Shown: positions 17,366 through 27,452, counted from the first letter of the stretch. The stretch: DNA of 64,000 nt from Streptococcus sp. CSL10205-OR2 (GCF_025660655.1 NZ_JAOTIN010000001.1:186001-250000); one strand, 5' to 3'. Notes: generated by a model from the sequence alone, not told the origin. Translations and numbers: made by a program.

Positions 17366-17780
17366 TATTTTCTTCTCGCTTCATAATCACAGCATCCTCA
17401 ATCGGATCGTGATAATAGTTTTTTCTCTCGCCCACGACCTGAAACCCATTTTTTTGGTAAAAAGCTTGCCCCTTATGATTAGAGGCTCTTACTTCTAAAA
17501 AAACGGCTTCTGGTTTGTTGAGCAACTGTTGTAATAATGCCGCCCCAAAACCTTTATTTTGAAAGGCACTTTTGACGGCGATATTTGTGATTTCTAATTC
17601 ACCATAGAGGTATTCAATTGCTAAAAAACCCACTGCTTCTTTTTCATGATAGACGAAAAAATAGTCGGTGTTTTCTTTTTCAAGGTCTGCTTGAATCTGT
17701 CGTTTACTCCATGGTGATTTAGTATAAACATCCTCTAAAATGGCGTGAATCACATCTACTTTTTCCATTGTTGATAACAT
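17355..17780 (-). CDS. rimI: Ribosomal-protein-alanine acetyltransferase RimI
   Basis: 141 residues from the ATG one base after the tsaB stop (TAA-G-ATG); upstream in-frame ATGs inside tsaB exist but have no better site. GNAT motif [20 protein letters not shown] and the RimI-type C-terminus [29 protein letters not shown]. It would acetylate N-termini such as that of S18. Sits between tsaB and tsaD, the usual Firmicute arrangement. Confidence 0.88.
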   Translation of the reverse strand: MLSTMEKVDVIHAILEDVYTKSPWSKRQIQADLEKENTDYFFVYHEKEAVGFLAIEYLYGELEITNIAVKSAFQNKGFGAALLQQLLNKPEAVFLEVRASNHKGQAFYQKNGFQVVGERKNYYHDPIEDAVIMKREENNER

Positions 17781-17781
17781 C

Positions 17782-18471
17782 TTAAACTCGCTTGATAAAA
17801 TCATCTTCATTGGCTGGTTCATGCGTTTTCAACCAATTTTCTTCAGCTTCAACACGTTTTAAATACTCAGGAACAAACAGATCGACATTTTCCGGAGGTA
17901 ACGTCAAACCTAACTTACCAATCTCATAAGCACTTGGCAAAACCTCTAAAATCTTAGCTTTTGGTAAGTTTTCTTTGATTGTTTCATAAAAAGCATCAAC
18001 TTCACCGACAATACTAACATCGTCTTCATCGGTAAGACTCGCTAAAACATCACTAAAACTCATGTGCTGATCTGATTTAACAGACTGACCATGACGATAG
18101 AAACCAGCATAAACATTTTGACGTCTAGCATCAATAATCGGTACTACAAGACTAGATGTTTTAGCATTTAACGCAATAGCAGCTAAACTAGAAACGCCAA
18201 CGACATCGATTTTTAAGGTATAGGCTAGTGTTTTGGCCGTTGCAACAGCGACTCTAAGACCGGTGTAGGAACCAGGGCCCTTAGCCACAACAATTCTGTC
18301 TAAATCCTTAGGTGTTAAACCTACCTGAGACATCAAAAAATCAATTGATGGCATAAGACTAATACTATGATTTTTCTTGATATTTAAAGTGATGTCAGCC
18401 AATAAAACGTCATCTTCTAATAAAGCGATTGACATGGCTTTGTTTGATGTATCAAATGCTAAAACTTTCAT
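17782..18471 (-). CDS. tsaB: tRNA t6A synthesis protein TsaB
   Basis: 229 residues. ASKHA fold without catalytic metal site: MKVLAFDTSNKAMSIAL and KGPGSYTGLRVAVATAKTLA. It is the non-catalytic partner of TsaD in the t6A complex. First gene of the tsaB-rimI-tsaD-GNAT unit, divergent from rpoY. Start preceded by AAGGGA. Confidence 0.95.
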   Translation of the reverse strand: MKVLAFDTSNKAMSIALLEDDVLLADITLNIKKNHSISLMPSIDFLMSQVGLTPKDLDRIVVAKGPGSYTGLRVAVATAKTLAYTLKIDVVGVSSLAAIALNAKTSSLVVPIIDARRQNVYAGFYRHGQSVKSDQHMSFSDVLASLTDEDDVSIVGEVDAFYETIKENLPKAKILEVLPSAYEIGKLGLTLPPENVDLFVPEYLKRVEAEENWLKTHEPANEDDFIKRV

Positions 18472-18488
18472 TATTTGAATTCCCTTAC

Positions 18489-18518
18489 TTGATTATACCT
18501 AATATTGTATGATATAAT
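18489..18518 (+). promoter_or_regulatory. Promoter of rpoY-rnjA
   Basis: TTGATT (18489-18494), 18 nt, TATAAT (18513-18518) with TG extension. It gives a leader of about 130 nt before the rpoY ATG, containing the hairpin at 18581. Confidence 0.65.
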
Positions 18519-18580
18519 GACTTCAAATGCAACGAATCAGGATAAAATATACTACACAATAGAAATGGAATAGTTTTTTT

Positions 18581-18613
18581 GTCAAATTTGCCAACAATTT
18601 GACGCGTTTTTTT
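18581..18613 (+). terminator. Intrinsic terminator or attenuator inside the rpoY-rnjA leader
   Basis: GTCAAATT (18581-18588), 7-nt loop, AATTTGAC (18596-18603), then GCG and seven T's. It is placed between the promoter and the rpoY start, with no gene before it, so it can only act on the rpoY-rnjA transcript itself. Confidence 0.6.
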
Positions 18614-18657
18614 GTAGTTTAAAAAGCCATCGTTACTTAGGAAAGGAAAAACAACAC

Positions 18658-18888
18658 ATGATTTATAAAGTTTTTTATCAAGACAGCAAGGACAATAGTC
18701 CTCGTCGTGAACAAACCAAATCACTCTATTTAGATATCACTGCTGACAATGAATTAAAAGGACGCATTATCGCACGTCAGCTTGTAGAAGAAAAAACCAA
18801 TTTTAATGTAGAATATATCGAAGCCCTCTCAGAAAAGCATCTTGCTTATGAAAAAGAGACTGGTGCTTTTGAATTAACGGAGTTATAA
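18658..18888 (+). CDS. rpoY: RNA polymerase epsilon subunit
   Basis: 76 residues, full match in length and pattern to the RpoY/YkzG family ([18 protein letters not shown], then [12 protein letters not shown]). This small subunit binds near the secondary channel region of Firmicute RNA polymerase. GGAAAGG precedes the ATG. Four bases before rnjA, the standard gene order. Confidence 0.95.
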   Translation: MIYKVFYQDSKDNSPRREQTKSLYLDITADNELKGRIIARQLVEEKTNFNVEYIEALSEKHLAYEKETGAFELTEL

Positions 18889-18892
18889 TAAT

Positions 18893-20572
18893 ATGTCAAA
18901 AATCAATTTAAAACCTAATGAAGTCGGGGTTTATGCCATTGGTGGACTAGGAGAAATCGGGAAAAACACCTACGGTATTGAATACCAAGATGAGATTATC
19001 ATTGTTGATGCCGGGATTAAATTCCCAGAAGATGACCTCCTTGGTATCGACTATGTAATTCCAGACTATTCTTACATCGTTGAAAACATTGACCGTGTCA
19101 AAGCCCTTGTTATTACCCACGGTCACGAGGATCATATTGGTGGGATTCCTTTCTTGTTTAAACAAGTCAATATCCCTATCTATGCATCTCCTCTTGCCTT
19201 AGCCCTTATTCGTGGTAAATTAGAAGAACATGGTCTTCTTCGTGATGCTAAATTATTTGAAATCAATGGCAAGACTAAATTAACCTTCAAAAATCTAAGT
19301 GTGACCTTCTTTGATACCACCCATTCAATCCCAGAACCTCTTGGTATTGTTATCCATACACCTGAAGGAAAAATTGTAGCCACCGGAGACTTCAAGTTTG
19401 ACTTTACACCAGTTGGTAAGCCGGCTGATCTTCACAAAATGGCTGCTTTAGGAGAAGAAGGTGTTTTACTTCTCTTGTCAGATTCAACCAACGCTGAGAT
19501 TCCAACCTTTACCAATTCTGAAAAAGTCGTTGGACAATCCATCACAAAAATCATCGAAGGCATTCATGGACGGATTATCTTTGCCTCTTTTGCCTCAAAC
19601 ATTTTCCGCTTGCAACAAGCAGCTCAAGCAGCGGTTAAAACCGGACGAAAAATTGTGGTCTTTGGTCGATCAATGGAAAAAGCCATGGTCAATGGGACAG
19701 AACTTGGCTACATCAAGGTACCAAAAGGAACCTTTATTGAACCAAAAGACATTAAAAACTACAATGCTAGTGACATCATGATTCTTTGTACGGGAAGTCA
19801 AGGAGAGTCAATGGCTGCTCTATCTCGTATCGCAAATGGTACCCATAGACAAGTTTCCCTTCAACACGGTGATACTGTTATCTTCTCATCTAGTCCAATC
19901 CCTGGTAATACAACCAGTGTTAATAAACTGATTAATACCATTCAAGAAGCTGGTGTTGAAGTTATCCACAGTAAAGTCAATACCGTTCATACCTCTGGAC
20001 ATGGTGGCCAACAAGAGCAAAAACTCATGCTTAGCCTTATCAAACCAAAATTCTTTATGCCTGTCCATGGTGAATACCGTATGCAAAAAGTGCATGCAGG
20101 ACTAGCTAATGATACGGGGATTCCAAAAGAAAACATCTTTATCATGGAAAATGGTGATGTCTTAGCGGTTACAAGAGATTCAGCTAGAATGGCTGGAAAA
20201 TTCAATGCCCAAGACATCTACGTTGATGGTAAAGGGATTGGTGATATCGGTGCTGCCGTCTTAAAAGACCGTCGTGATTTATCAGAAGATGGTGTTGTAT
20301 TAGCTGTTGCCACTGTTGATTTTGATTCTCAAATGATTTTAGCTGGACCAGATATTTTGAGTCGTGGCTTTATCTATATGAGAGAATCGGGTGACTTAAT
20401 CAGAGAAACACAGCGTCTTCTCTTTAACACCATTCGTATAGCACTTAAAAATAAAGATGCTAGCATTCAATCCTTAAATGGTTCCATTGTGAATGCGTTA
20501 AGACCCTTCTTATACGAAAAAACGGAACGTGAACCAATCATCATTCCGATGATTCTAACACCTGATAAATAA
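18893..20572 (+). CDS. rnjA: Ribonuclease J1
   Basis: 559 residues. Metallo-beta-lactamase motif HGHEDH at 76-81, beta-CASP region with later conserved HTSGHGG, and a C-terminal domain. RNase J1 combines 5'-3' exonuclease and endonuclease activity and is central to RNA decay and 16S processing. It follows rpoY by 4 bases with no strong own promoter. Confidence 0.97.
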   Translation: MSKINLKPNEVGVYAIGGLGEIGKNTYGIEYQDEIIIVDAGIKFPEDDLLGIDYVIPDYSYIVENIDRVKALVITHGHEDHIGGIPFLFKQVNIPIYASPLALALIRGKLEEHGLLRDAKLFEINGKTKLTFKNLSVTFFDTTHSIPEPLGIVIHTPEGKIVATGDFKFDFTPVGKPADLHKMAALGEEGVLLLLSDSTNAEIPTFTNSEKVVGQSITKIIEGIHGRIIFASFASNIFRLQQAAQAAVKTGRKIVVFGRSMEKAMVNGTELGYIKVPKGTFIEPKDIKNYNASDIMILCTGSQGESMAALSRIANGTHRQVSLQHGDTVIFSSSPIPGNTTSVNKLINTIQEAGVEVIHSKVNTVHTSGHGGQQEQKLMLSLIKPKFFMPVHGEYRMQKVHAGLANDTGIPKENIFIMENGDVLAVTRDSARMAGKFNAQDIYVDGKGIGDIGAAVLKDRRDLSEDGVVLAVATVDFDSQMILAGPDILSRGFIYMRESGDLIRETQRLLFNTIRIALKNKDASIQSLNGSIVNALRPFLYEKTEREPIIIPMILTPDK

Positions 20573-20583
20573 ACCTGACATAT

Positions 20584-20615
20584 AGAGGTTGCGTACTTTG
20601 TACCAGCCTCTTTTT
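20584..20615 (+). terminator. Terminator of rnjA
   Basis: AGAGG-TTG ... CAG-CCTCT followed by four more T's, 12 bases past the stop codon. Confidence 0.6.
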
Positions 20616-20642
20616 GATAGTTTTTATCTTCCAAAGCATCAT

Positions 20643-20673
20643 AAAAACGCTCATCTTTTGAATGAGCGTTTTT
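20643..20673. terminator. Strong bidirectional terminator
   Basis: AAAAACGCTCAT, 7-nt loop, ATGAGCGTTTTT: perfect 12-bp stem with A's and T's at the base. Serves rnjA (plus) and the CHAP gene (minus), which stops 11 bases away. Confidence 0.88.
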
Positions 20674-20683
20674 ACGGTACCAT

Positions 20684-21304
20684 TTAATAAGGATAGATAT
20701 AAGTCACTTCACCTGGTGTTACCCCATCATAAGGATTAAACCAGCCTCTATAATTGTCAATCCATTGTTGACCATTAAAGTTTGCCTCTAATACTTGAAT
20801 GCTTGTTTCACTTTGAACGTCAATAACATAGGCCACATGACCATAGCCACCATCTGTCCAGCAAATGATAGAGCCAACCATTGGTGTTGTACCAATCTGG
20901 TAACCTAACCAAGAAGCTGTACCAGCCCAGTCGCCACCATTACCCCACCATTCACCAACCCAAGGTGCTAATTGTTGAACACCCCAAGTACATTGACCAA
21001 TCGGATAACTACCAGTATATTCTTCATTGTCTTCATCAACTGCCACAACTGCAGGTGTTGGATTTGCTACTGTCAATACTTGGCCAGGGAGAATGAGACT
21101 TGAAACATCAAGATTATTCATTGCTGCCAATTCATACATATCCATACCATATTGCTGAGCAATACTATAAAAAGAATCACCATTTTGAATCACATATTCA
21201 TCTGCTAGAGCTACCTCGTTAGCTAATAGAGTTGTTGCTGACACAGCACCAACTAGCATTAGTTGGTGTAACCATAATTTTGATGTTTGCTTTACTTTTC
21301 TCAC
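20684..21304 (-). CDS. Secreted LysM-CHAP peptidoglycan hydrolase
   Basis: 206 residues. Signal peptide of about 35 residues ending near ALADE, a single LysM at about 37-80 ([19 protein letters not shown]), then a CHAP domain with catalytic Cys105 (GQCTWGV) and His156 (GYGHVAYV). CHAP enzymes cut peptide stems or cross-bridges in the wall. The start is GTG (AGGAG at 6 nt), and an out-of-frame ATG-TGA overlaps it. Monocistronic. Confidence 0.88.
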   Translation of the reverse strand: MRKVKQTSKLWLHQLMLVGAVSATTLLANEVALADEYVIQNGDSFYSIAQQYGMDMYELAAMNNLDVSSLILPGQVLTVANPTPAVVAVDEDNEEYTGSYPIGQCTWGVQQLAPWVGEWWGNGGDWAGTASWLGYQIGTTPMVGSIICWTDGGYGHVAYVIDVQSETSIQVLEANFNGQQWIDNYRGWFNPYDGVTPGEVTYIYPY

Positions 21305-21400
21305 ATTGTTCTCCTTTTAACGTTGTTTTATACCTATCATAAGCTATCAATGTGACAAATAGTTTAAAGTCAGATAACAGTTGTAAAGAAAATCGTTAAC

Positions 21401-21432
21401 AAAAAAAAGACAGGCTCGATAAACCTGTCTTT
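21401..21432 (-). terminator. Terminator of glnRA
   Basis: Minus strand AAAGACAGG, 9-nt loop, CCTGTCTTT with five further T's, 11 bases past the glnA stop codon. Confidence 0.85.
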
Positions 21433-21442
21433 CAACATTTTT

Positions 21443-22786
21443 TTAATACAATTCAAGATAGTTATCAATTTCCCACTGAGACACATAAGAAGCATAGCTA
21501 GCCCATTCAATACGCTTAGCATCATAAAAATTAGTATAGATATGATCTCCAAGTGCTTCTCTAACAACTGTTGATTTTTTCAAGGCTTTTAAAGCATTAT
21601 GAAGGGTTGATGGAAGATCGATAATACCTGCTTTCTTACGTTCTTCAGCTGTCATAGCATAAATATTAGTCTCAATTGGTTTTGGGGCTTCTATTTTATT
21701 CACAATACCATCTAAACCAGAAGCCAATAAAACTGCCATCGCTAAATAAGGATTTGCTGTTGGATCAACCGAACGTAATTCTAAACGCGTGCTAGCCCCT
21801 CTTGATGCTGGCACACGGATTAAAGGAGAGCGATTACGACCAGCCCAAGCAATATAAACTGGGGCTTCATAGCCTGGCACTAAACGTTTATAAGAATTAA
21901 CGGTTGGATTAGTAATTGCCGTATAACTATAAGCATGCGCCATTAAACCACCAAGGAAATGATAGGCTGTTTTAGACAGTTGCATGCCTCTTTTATCATC
22001 TTCGTCGAAAAAGGCATTTCCTTCATCGGTAAACAATGACATATTACAGTGCATACCAGAACCAGCTATACCAAACTTAGGTTTAGCCATAAAAGTAGCA
22101 TACATGCCATGTTTTCTAGCAATCGTTTTAACAACCAACTTAAACAATTGAATGTTATCACACGCTGCCAAGACATCGGCATATTTAAAATCAATTTCAT
22201 GCTGACCAACAGCACACTCATGATGACTTGCTTCAACTTCAAAACCCATTTCAGTTAACACACGTACAATTTCGCGACGGGTGTTATCAGCCAAGTCAGT
22301 AGGCGCAAGATCAAAATAACCACCACGATCGTTCACTTCTAAAGTGGGTTTACCATTCTCATCCATTTTAAAGAGGAAAAATTCTGGCTCAGGTCCAAGA
22401 TTAAAAGACTTAAAGCCCAGTTCTTCCATTCGCTTAATATTCCGTTTTAAATTACCTCTTGGGTCACCAGCAAAAGGCTGACCTTCAGCAGTATAGACAT
22501 CACAAATAAGTCCACCTACTGCACCATTTTCATCTCCCCAAGGAAAAACGGTCCATGTTGATAAATCAGGATAAAGGTACATATCAGACTCATTAATACG
22601 GACAAATCCTTCAATGGAAGACCCATCAAACATAACCTTATTAGACAATACCTTATCTAATTGTTCTTTTGTTGCAGGAATTTCAACATTTTTCATAGTT
22701 CCTAATATATCGGTAAACATAAGGCGTAAGAAGGTTACATTTTTTTCCTCAATCTCACGGCGAATGGTTTTTTCAGTAATTGTCAT
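21443..22786 (-). CDS. glnA: Glutamine synthetase, type I
   Basis: 447 residues from the second ATG (AAGGAG at 5 nt; the first, at 22789, is only 2 nt away). GSI-alpha type: [56 protein letters not shown]; no adenylylation site as expected in Gram-positives. It makes glutamine from glutamate and ammonia and, when feedback-inhibited, stimulates GlnR. Second gene of the glnRA operon. Confidence 0.97.
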   Translation of the reverse strand: MTITEKTIRREIEEKNVTFLRLMFTDILGTMKNVEIPATKEQLDKVLSNKVMFDGSSIEGFVRINESDMYLYPDLSTWTVFPWGDENGAVGGLICDVYTAEGQPFAGDPRGNLKRNIKRMEELGFKSFNLGPEPEFFLFKMDENGKPTLEVNDRGGYFDLAPTDLADNTRREIVRVLTEMGFEVEASHHECAVGQHEIDFKYADVLAACDNIQLFKLVVKTIARKHGMYATFMAKPKFGIAGSGMHCNMSLFTDEGNAFFDEDDKRGMQLSKTAYHFLGGLMAHAYSYTAITNPTVNSYKRLVPGYEAPVYIAWAGRNRSPLIRVPASRGASTRLELRSVDPTANPYLAMAVLLASGLDGIVNKIEAPKPIETNIYAMTAEERKKAGIIDLPSTLHNALKALKKSTVVREALGDHIYTNFYDAKRIEWASYASYVSQWEIDNYLELY

Positions 22787-22804
22787 CATATCTCCTTTTT
22801 ACGG

Positions 22805-23179
22805 TTACAAACGGTTAAGATCACTAATTGCAGTTGAAGGGTTGGAAAAACCACTTTGTTTGGCAAATTCATCATGTAGAATGCGTCGAACCTCTGCATC
22901 AGAAAGTGATTTATCTTCTCTAAATTGACCCTCATCACGCTGTTGATACTGTTTTTTTATGTCGGCAATCATCAGACCATCATTAATAAAATCTTTGATT
23001 TCTAATAACAAATCCATATCATTGAGTGAGTATAGTCTTCTATTTCCAGTCGATCTTTCTGGTTTAATCAGACCCTGGTCTTCATAATAGCGAATTTGTC
23101 TTGCTGTCAAATCTGTTAACTTCATAACAGTTCCCATAGGAAAAACAGCTAAGGAACGTCTTAATTCTTTTTCTCTCAT
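22805..23179 (-). CDS. glnR: Nitrogen repressor GlnR (MerR family)
   Basis: 124 residues: MerR-type helix-turn-helix (MKLTDLTARQIRYYEDQGLI) and C-terminal tail for glutamine-synthetase interaction (SGFSNPSTAISDLNRL). It represses glnRA and other nitrogen genes when glutamine is high. A perfect GlnR box lies in its own promoter. 18 bases before glnA. Confidence 0.95.
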   Translation of the reverse strand: MREKELRRSLAVFPMGTVMKLTDLTARQIRYYEDQGLIKPERSTGNRRLYSLNDMDLLLEIKDFINDGLMIADIKKQYQQRDEGQFREDKSLSDAEVRRILHDEFAKQSGFSNPSTAISDLNRL

Positions 23180-23205
23180 GCTGATTACCCCCCTTCTTCT
23201 CGTCC

Positions 23206-23234
23206 ATTATATAAAGAAAACAAAAAAAAGTCAA
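23206..23234 (-). promoter_or_regulatory. Promoter of glnRA
   Basis: Minus strand TTGACT (23234-23229), 17 nt, TATAAT (23211-23206). The -35 overlaps the base of the GlnR operator dyad. Confidence 0.8.
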
Positions 23235-23267
23235 CTATTCATGTTATAAAATATAACATGAATAGTT
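23233..23267 (-). promoter_or_regulatory. GlnR operator dyad that also forms a terminator
   Basis: Perfect 16-bp arms (23233-23248 and 23252-23267) with a 3-base centre. The core at 23242-23258 matches the GlnR box TGTNA-N7-TNACA exactly (TGTTA and TAACA halves). The dyad is followed on the minus strand by GACT and a run of T's, so the transcript of the upstream gene should form a terminator here. One element thus ends the upstream gene and controls glnRA. Confidence 0.75.
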
Positions 23268-23271
23268 GTTT

Positions 23272-23781
23272 TTATTTTTTTGTTAAAAATTGACGTAATT
23301 TATCGATATCACTATTAATAATAATGGCAATAAAAACACCAACAAAGGTTTCAAAAATTCTGGCAAAAACATAAATAATGGTATCGCCTGATGGCACCGC
23401 TAATGTAATAATCAAGAGAGCTGCGGTGGCTCCAATAATACCAGATTTATTATTAATAGCGACATTTAAAACAATGGTTAGCATCGTTAAAATCGGTACA
23501 AGAAATAAAGTGACTAAAAAAGAATGATGAAAGAGGCCTTCTACCATATAAAAAACAAGAGCTAATAAACCTCCTATACTGTTGCCTATAATACGAGACC
23601 AACCAAATGATAAGCTTTTATCAAAATCTTGTCTAAGACTAAAAACTGTTGTTAGTGCAGCAATCTGTGTTCCTTCCCACCCTAGCAAATGAAAGAGTAG
23701 TAAAACCGTAAAAACTGATAAACCTGTTTTTGCCGTTCGCATGCCTATTTTCATTTCTTGTCGATTAAATCTATACTTCAT
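23272..23781 (-). CDS. Aromatic acid exporter family membrane protein (FUSC/ArAE_1-like)
   Basis: 169 residues from the ATG at 23781 (GGAG just before); an in-frame GTG-type start upstream is less likely. Four to five hydrophobic helices (VFTVLLLFHLLGW, LVTLFLVPILTMLTIVLNVAI, IIGATAALLIITLAV) and the family's GMRTAKTGLSV start and GNSIGGLLALVFYMV motif. Half-size FUSC proteins of this kind are common in Firmicutes; substrate unknown. Confidence 0.75.
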   Translation of the reverse strand: MKYRFNRQEMKIGMRTAKTGLSVFTVLLLFHLLGWEGTQIAALTTVFSLRQDFDKSLSFGWSRIIGNSIGGLLALVFYMVEGLFHHSFLVTLFLVPILTMLTIVLNVAINNKSGIIGATAALLIITLAVPSGDTIIYVFARIFETFVGVFIAIIINSDIDKLRQFLTKK

Positions 23782-23873
23782 TATCTCCGCCTTATTTTTG
23801 GTACCAAGCACTTAAATTCTAAGATAATCTCATTTGTTTGTCAAGATTTTAATTTTTTAAAGGCCATACAAAA

Positions 23874-23902
23874 CAAAAACAGCAGGCAAAGCCCACTGTT
23901 TT
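23874..23902 (-). terminator. Terminator of pgk
   Basis: Minus strand AACAG-TG-GGC, TTT loop, GCC-TG-CTGTT followed by TTTG and more T's, 15 bases past the pgk stop. Confidence 0.65.
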
Positions 23903-23916
23903 AATAGGATGATTTT

Positions 23917-25113
23917 TTATTTTTCAGTTAATGCTGAAAGACCTGGTAATTCTTTTCCTTCAAGGAGTTCCATTGAAGCACCACCACCTGTTGAAATCCA
24001 TGAGAACTTATCTGCACGACCAAGATTGATAGCTGCCGCTGCAGAATCTCCGCCACCAATAATTGATTTGACACCAGGTTGTTTCACGATGGCATCCATA
24101 ACACCAATTGTTCCGGCTTGGAAATCAGGGTTTTCAAAGACGCCCATAGGACCATTCCAGACAACTGTTTTAGCACCAGTCAATGCTTCTTCAAATTGAG
24201 CAATAGATTTTGGTCCAATGTCAAGTCCAAGGAATCCTTCAGAAACAGCTTCCCCTTCAGTATCACGAACTTCAGTATAGTCAGCAAAAGCATTAGCTTC
24301 TTTTGAATCAACTGGCAAGATTAATTTACCATTAGCTTTTTCAAGAAGTGCTTTAGCAATAGCTAGTTTATCTTCTTCGACTAATGAATTACCAATCTCA
24401 ATACCTTGTGCTTTGTAGAAAGTATAAGTCATTCCACCACCGATAAGTACTTTATCAGCTTTCTCTAGAAGATTTTCGATAACACCAATCTTATCAGATA
24501 CTTTTGAGCCACCTAAAATAGCAACAAAAGGACGCTCAGGTGTTTCAACGGCTTCTTTAATATAAGCAATTTCATTTTCTAATAAGAAGCCTGCAACAGC
24601 TTTTTCAACGTTAGCAGAAATACCAACGTTTGAAGCATGGGCACGGTGAGCTGTACCAAAGGCATCATTAACAAAGATACCATCACCAAGACTTGCCCAG
24701 TATTTCCCTAATTCTGGATCATTTTTAGATTCTTTTTTACCATCAACATCTTCAAAACGAGTGTTTTCAACAAGAAGCACATCACCGTCTTTTAATTCAG
24801 CAATAGCCGCTTCTAATTTTTCACCACGAGTGGCACCAGGAAAGACAACATCTTGTCCTAATTTCTTACCAAGATCAAGAGCTACCGGAGCAAGTGATTT
24901 ACCTTCTTTATCTGCTTCTTCTTTCACACGACCTAAGTGTGAGAATAAAATTGCACGACCACCATTTTCAATAATATATTTGATAGTAGGCAGTGCAGCA
25001 GAAATACGATTATCATTAGTAATAACACCGTCTTTTAAAGGAACATTAAAGTCAACACGAACGAGAACTTTTTTTCCTTTTAAATCAACATCTTTAACAG
25101 TTAGTTTAGCCAT
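23917..25113 (-). CDS. pgk: Phosphoglycerate kinase
   Basis: 398 residues, family length. [12 protein letters not shown] at the N-terminus, [21 protein letters not shown] and the C-terminal GGGDSAAA. It makes ATP from 1,3-bisphosphoglycerate in glycolysis. AGGAG before the ATG. Own terminator and an extended -10 (TGATATAAT) in the 140-base gap after gap, so it is a separate unit. Confidence 0.98.
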   Translation of the reverse strand: MAKLTVKDVDLKGKKVLVRVDFNVPLKDGVITNDNRISAALPTIKYIIENGGRAILFSHLGRVKEEADKEGKSLAPVALDLGKKLGQDVVFPGATRGEKLEAAIAELKDGDVLLVENTRFEDVDGKKESKNDPELGKYWASLGDGIFVNDAFGTAHRAHASNVGISANVEKAVAGFLLENEIAYIKEAVETPERPFVAILGGSKVSDKIGVIENLLEKADKVLIGGGMTYTFYKAQGIEIGNSLVEEDKLAIAKALLEKANGKLILPVDSKEANAFADYTEVRDTEGEAVSEGFLGLDIGPKSIAQFEEALTGAKTVVWNGPMGVFENPDFQAGTIGVMDAIVKQPGVKSIIGGGDSAAAAINLGRADKFSWISTGGGASMELLEGKELPGLSALTEK

Positions 25114-25214
25114 TTCATTAAAACTCCTTATTTTTTAATAAGATAATTATATCACAAATTCATTAAAAGCGATATAAAAAGTAAAGATAGCAAGGATTTT
25201 CTGATTTTTTTCAG

Positions 25215-25241
25215 CAAAAAAGAGATGCCTTACGCATCTCT
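25215..25241 (-). terminator. Terminator of gap
   Basis: Minus strand AGAGATGC, 5-nt loop, GCATCTCT followed by TTTTTT. Confidence 0.85.
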
Positions 25242-25252
25242 CTTATTTAAGC

Positions 25253-26266
25253 TTATTTAGACAATTTTGCAAAGTACTCAAGAGTACGAACAAGTTGTGC
25301 AGTGTATGACATTTCATTGTCATACCATGACACTGTTTTAACTAATTGTTGTCCATCAGCAGACTCAGTTACTTCAGTTTGAGTAGCATCAAACAATGAA
25401 CCATAAGTCATACCAACGATATCTGATGAAACAATTTCATCTTCTGTATAACCGTAGCTTTCATTTGCTGCAGCTTTCATAGCTTCATTAACTTCTTCAG
25501 CAGTTACTTTTTTATCTAAGATTGTAACAAGTTCAGTTAATGAACCAACTGGTACAGGAACACGTTGCGCATGACCTTGAAGTTTACCATTCAATTCAGG
25601 AATAACTAGACCGATAGCTTTAGCAGCACCTGTTGAGTTAGGAACAATGTTTTCTGCTGCAGCACGTGCACGACGGAAATCACCTTTACGATGTGGTCCA
25701 TCAAGAGTCATTTGGTCACTAGTGTAAGCATGAATTGTTGTCATAGTACCAACTTTAACACCAAATGTATCATTTAAGGCTGCTGCCATTGGTGCCAAGC
25801 AGTTAGTCGTACATGAAGCACCAGAAATAACTGTTTCGCTACCATCTAATGTGTCATGGTTTGTGTTAAATACGATTGTTTTAACATCGTTTCCACCAGG
25901 AGCAGTGATAACAACTTTTTTAGCTCCATTTTCATGTAAATGTTTTTCAGCGCCAGCTTTGCTTGCAAAGAATCCTGTTGCTTCAAGAACGATTTCTACA
26001 CCATCGTTAGCCCAGTCAATTTGTTCTGGATCTTTTTCAGCAGAAACTTTTACAAATTTTCCATTAACTGTAAAGCCATCTTCTTTAACTTCAACGTCAC
26101 CATCGAAACGACCTTGAGTTGTGTCATATTTTAATAAATGAGCAAGCATTTTAGGGTCAGTAAGGTCGTTAATACGAGCTACTTCAATACCTTCTACATT
26201 TTGAATACGACGAAATGCAAGACGTCCGATACGTCCAAATCCGTTAATACCAACTTTAACTACCAT
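25253..26266 (-). CDS. gap: Glyceraldehyde-3-phosphate dehydrogenase, type I
   Basis: 337 residues from the ATG of [17 protein letters not shown] (AAGGAGG at 9 nt); an upstream in-frame extension is not needed. Catalytic cysteine in [12 protein letters not shown], Rossmann motif GFGRIG. Glycolytic NAD-linked enzyme; in pyogenic streptococci the same protein is also found on the surface (Plr/SDH). Own strong promoter with about 100 nt of leader. Confidence 0.98.
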   Translation of the reverse strand: MVVKVGINGFGRIGRLAFRRIQNVEGIEVARINDLTDPKMLAHLLKYDTTQGRFDGDVEVKEDGFTVNGKFVKVSAEKDPEQIDWANDGVEIVLEATGFFASKAGAEKHLHENGAKKVVITAPGGNDVKTIVFNTNHDTLDGSETVISGASCTTNCLAPMAAALNDTFGVKVGTMTTIHAYTSDQMTLDGPHRKGDFRRARAAAENIVPNSTGAAKAIGLVIPELNGKLQGHAQRVPVPVGSLTELVTILDKKVTAEEVNEAMKAAANESYGYTEDEIVSSDIVGMTYGSLFDATQTEVTESADGQQLVKTVSWYDNEMSYTAQLVRTLEYFAKLSK

Positions 26267-26339
26267 TAAAGATTTCCTCCTTATGAAAATCAAATTATTA
26301 TTTTAGAGAACAGTATCTCTAATTTGTGAAAAGAATAAC

Positions 26340-26355
26340 TTGTGTAACTACACAA
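26340..26355 (-). promoter_or_regulatory. Dyad just after the gap transcription start
   Basis: TTGTGTA-AC-TACACAA, a perfect 7-bp inverted repeat located about 12-27 bases after the predicted start of the gap transcript. The half-sites resemble those of the redox repressor Rex (TTGTGA-N6-TCACAA), but the spacing is two bases shorter. Operator or leader hairpin; not settled. Confidence 0.4.
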
Positions 26356-26373
26356 ATAACTTTCGACTTACTT

Positions 26374-26402
26374 ATTATATAACTAATTGAGAGAAAATGC
26401 AA
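26374..26402 (-). promoter_or_regulatory. Promoter of gap
   Basis: Minus strand TTGCAT (26402-26397), 17 nt, TATAAT (26379-26374). Confidence 0.78.
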
Positions 26403-26622
26403 CTAATTAAAATCCAATCCGTTAGACATAATCATCCAAGATATTGCCAGAAAAAGCAGTATTAACAAGTGTTTTGATTTTTTTAGTATGGATGTAAGGT
26501 TGATATTTTCTGTTAGAATAATATTTTTTTAATGATTTTTATAATGGAAATGTTAGATGGAAAGTGTCAATTTGGTGAAAACAGTTGTCATTTTACAAAA
26601 GATTGAAAATCATTTTTCAAAA
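26403..26622. other. Non-coding stretch between the SDR gene and the gap promoter
   Basis: About 220 very AT-rich bases, with no ORF, repeat or clear hairpin. It holds the 3' flank of the SDR-like gene; I see no convincing terminator for that gene here. Confidence 0.4.
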
Positions 26623-27270
26623 TTATGAAACCAAATTATCCATATCATCAATCTCATAAATAGAAAGCTTGCTACCTTCACTAACCACTAAAGCAATAGC
26701 TTTTGCAACTGTTACCACTGAAAGTGGTCTGCTTGACCATGAAGGACTAGTTTCATCAAGATTTTTTAAGATTTTTTCAGCCAATTTAACTGTGCTTGGT
26801 TTTAAGGGACCATACATTAATCCTGGACGGAAAATGGTAGTTTCAAATGATTGTTGCGTCAAATAATTTTCTGACTCTCTCTTAGCTTTGAGATAGTCTT
26901 TTGGATTGTTTTCATTAGATAAATCAACCGAAACATAGATAAAGCGAGAAACATCACTTTTAGCTACTTCATCAGCAATAGCTTTTGCTGACTGATAGAT
27001 GACACGATCAAAAGTGATTCCTTTTTCAGGCTCTTCGACATAGATACCAACTAAATCAATCACCACATCAACATCTTTTAATAGGTGTTGCCATTCTTTG
27101 CTATTATACAAATCTGCTTCTACCCAGTTAACCTGTGGGTTAAAACGCTCTGTATTATTAAGATCAACAGCTCTTGTTACAGCTGTTACTTTAATATCTT
27201 TTTTTAATAATTCTTTTACCACTGATTGTCCTAAAAAGCCACTAGCACCAAAAATTAAACTATGTGTCAT
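26623..27270 (-). CDS. NAD(P)-binding atypical short-chain dehydrogenase / epimerase-like protein
   Basis: 215 residues. Nucleotide motif FGASGFLGQSVV at 7-18 (GxxGxxG), then DVVIDLVG, a KAKRESE stretch and FRPGLMYGP, as in complex-I-associated NDUFA9-like and NmrA-like proteins. The canonical YxxxK catalytic pair is only partly kept (YLKAK). Substrate unknown. AAAGGAGG precedes the ATG. Monocistronic. Confidence 0.78.
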   Translation of the reverse strand: MTHSLIFGASGFLGQSVVKELLKKDIKVTAVTRAVDLNNTERFNPQVNWVEADLYNSKEWQHLLKDVDVVIDLVGIYVEEPEKGITFDRVIYQSAKAIADEVAKSDVSRFIYVSVDLSNENNPKDYLKAKRESENYLTQQSFETTIFRPGLMYGPLKPSTVKLAEKILKNLDETSPSWSSRPLSVVTVAKAIALVVSEGSKLSIYEIDDMDNLVS

Positions 27271-27412
27271 AGGAAAATCCTCCTTTAACTTTTATTATAG
27301 AGGCATTATATTCCTTTTTTTATCGCTTGTCATAAAAAATGCTCTCACTCTCATCAGTCTCTTAGCAATCTCTATGATGTCTTTTATCTGAGTCTTTAAT
27401 CCTACCTATATC

Positions 27413-27440
27413 AAAAAAAGGTTTACTAGAGTAAACCTTT
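27413..27440 (-). terminator. Terminator of the str operon (after fusA)
   Basis: Minus strand AAAGGTTTAC-TCTA-GTAAACCTTT followed by TTTT, 13 bases past the fusA stop. Confidence 0.85.
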
Positions 27441-27452
27441 TAGTGAATGCTA

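Noticed and set aside
22049-22258. Plus-strand frame inside glnA and similar antisense frames over fusA, gap and dnaK
   Set aside because: All are explained by codon bias of the real gene on the other strand; none has start signals or a recognisable fold.
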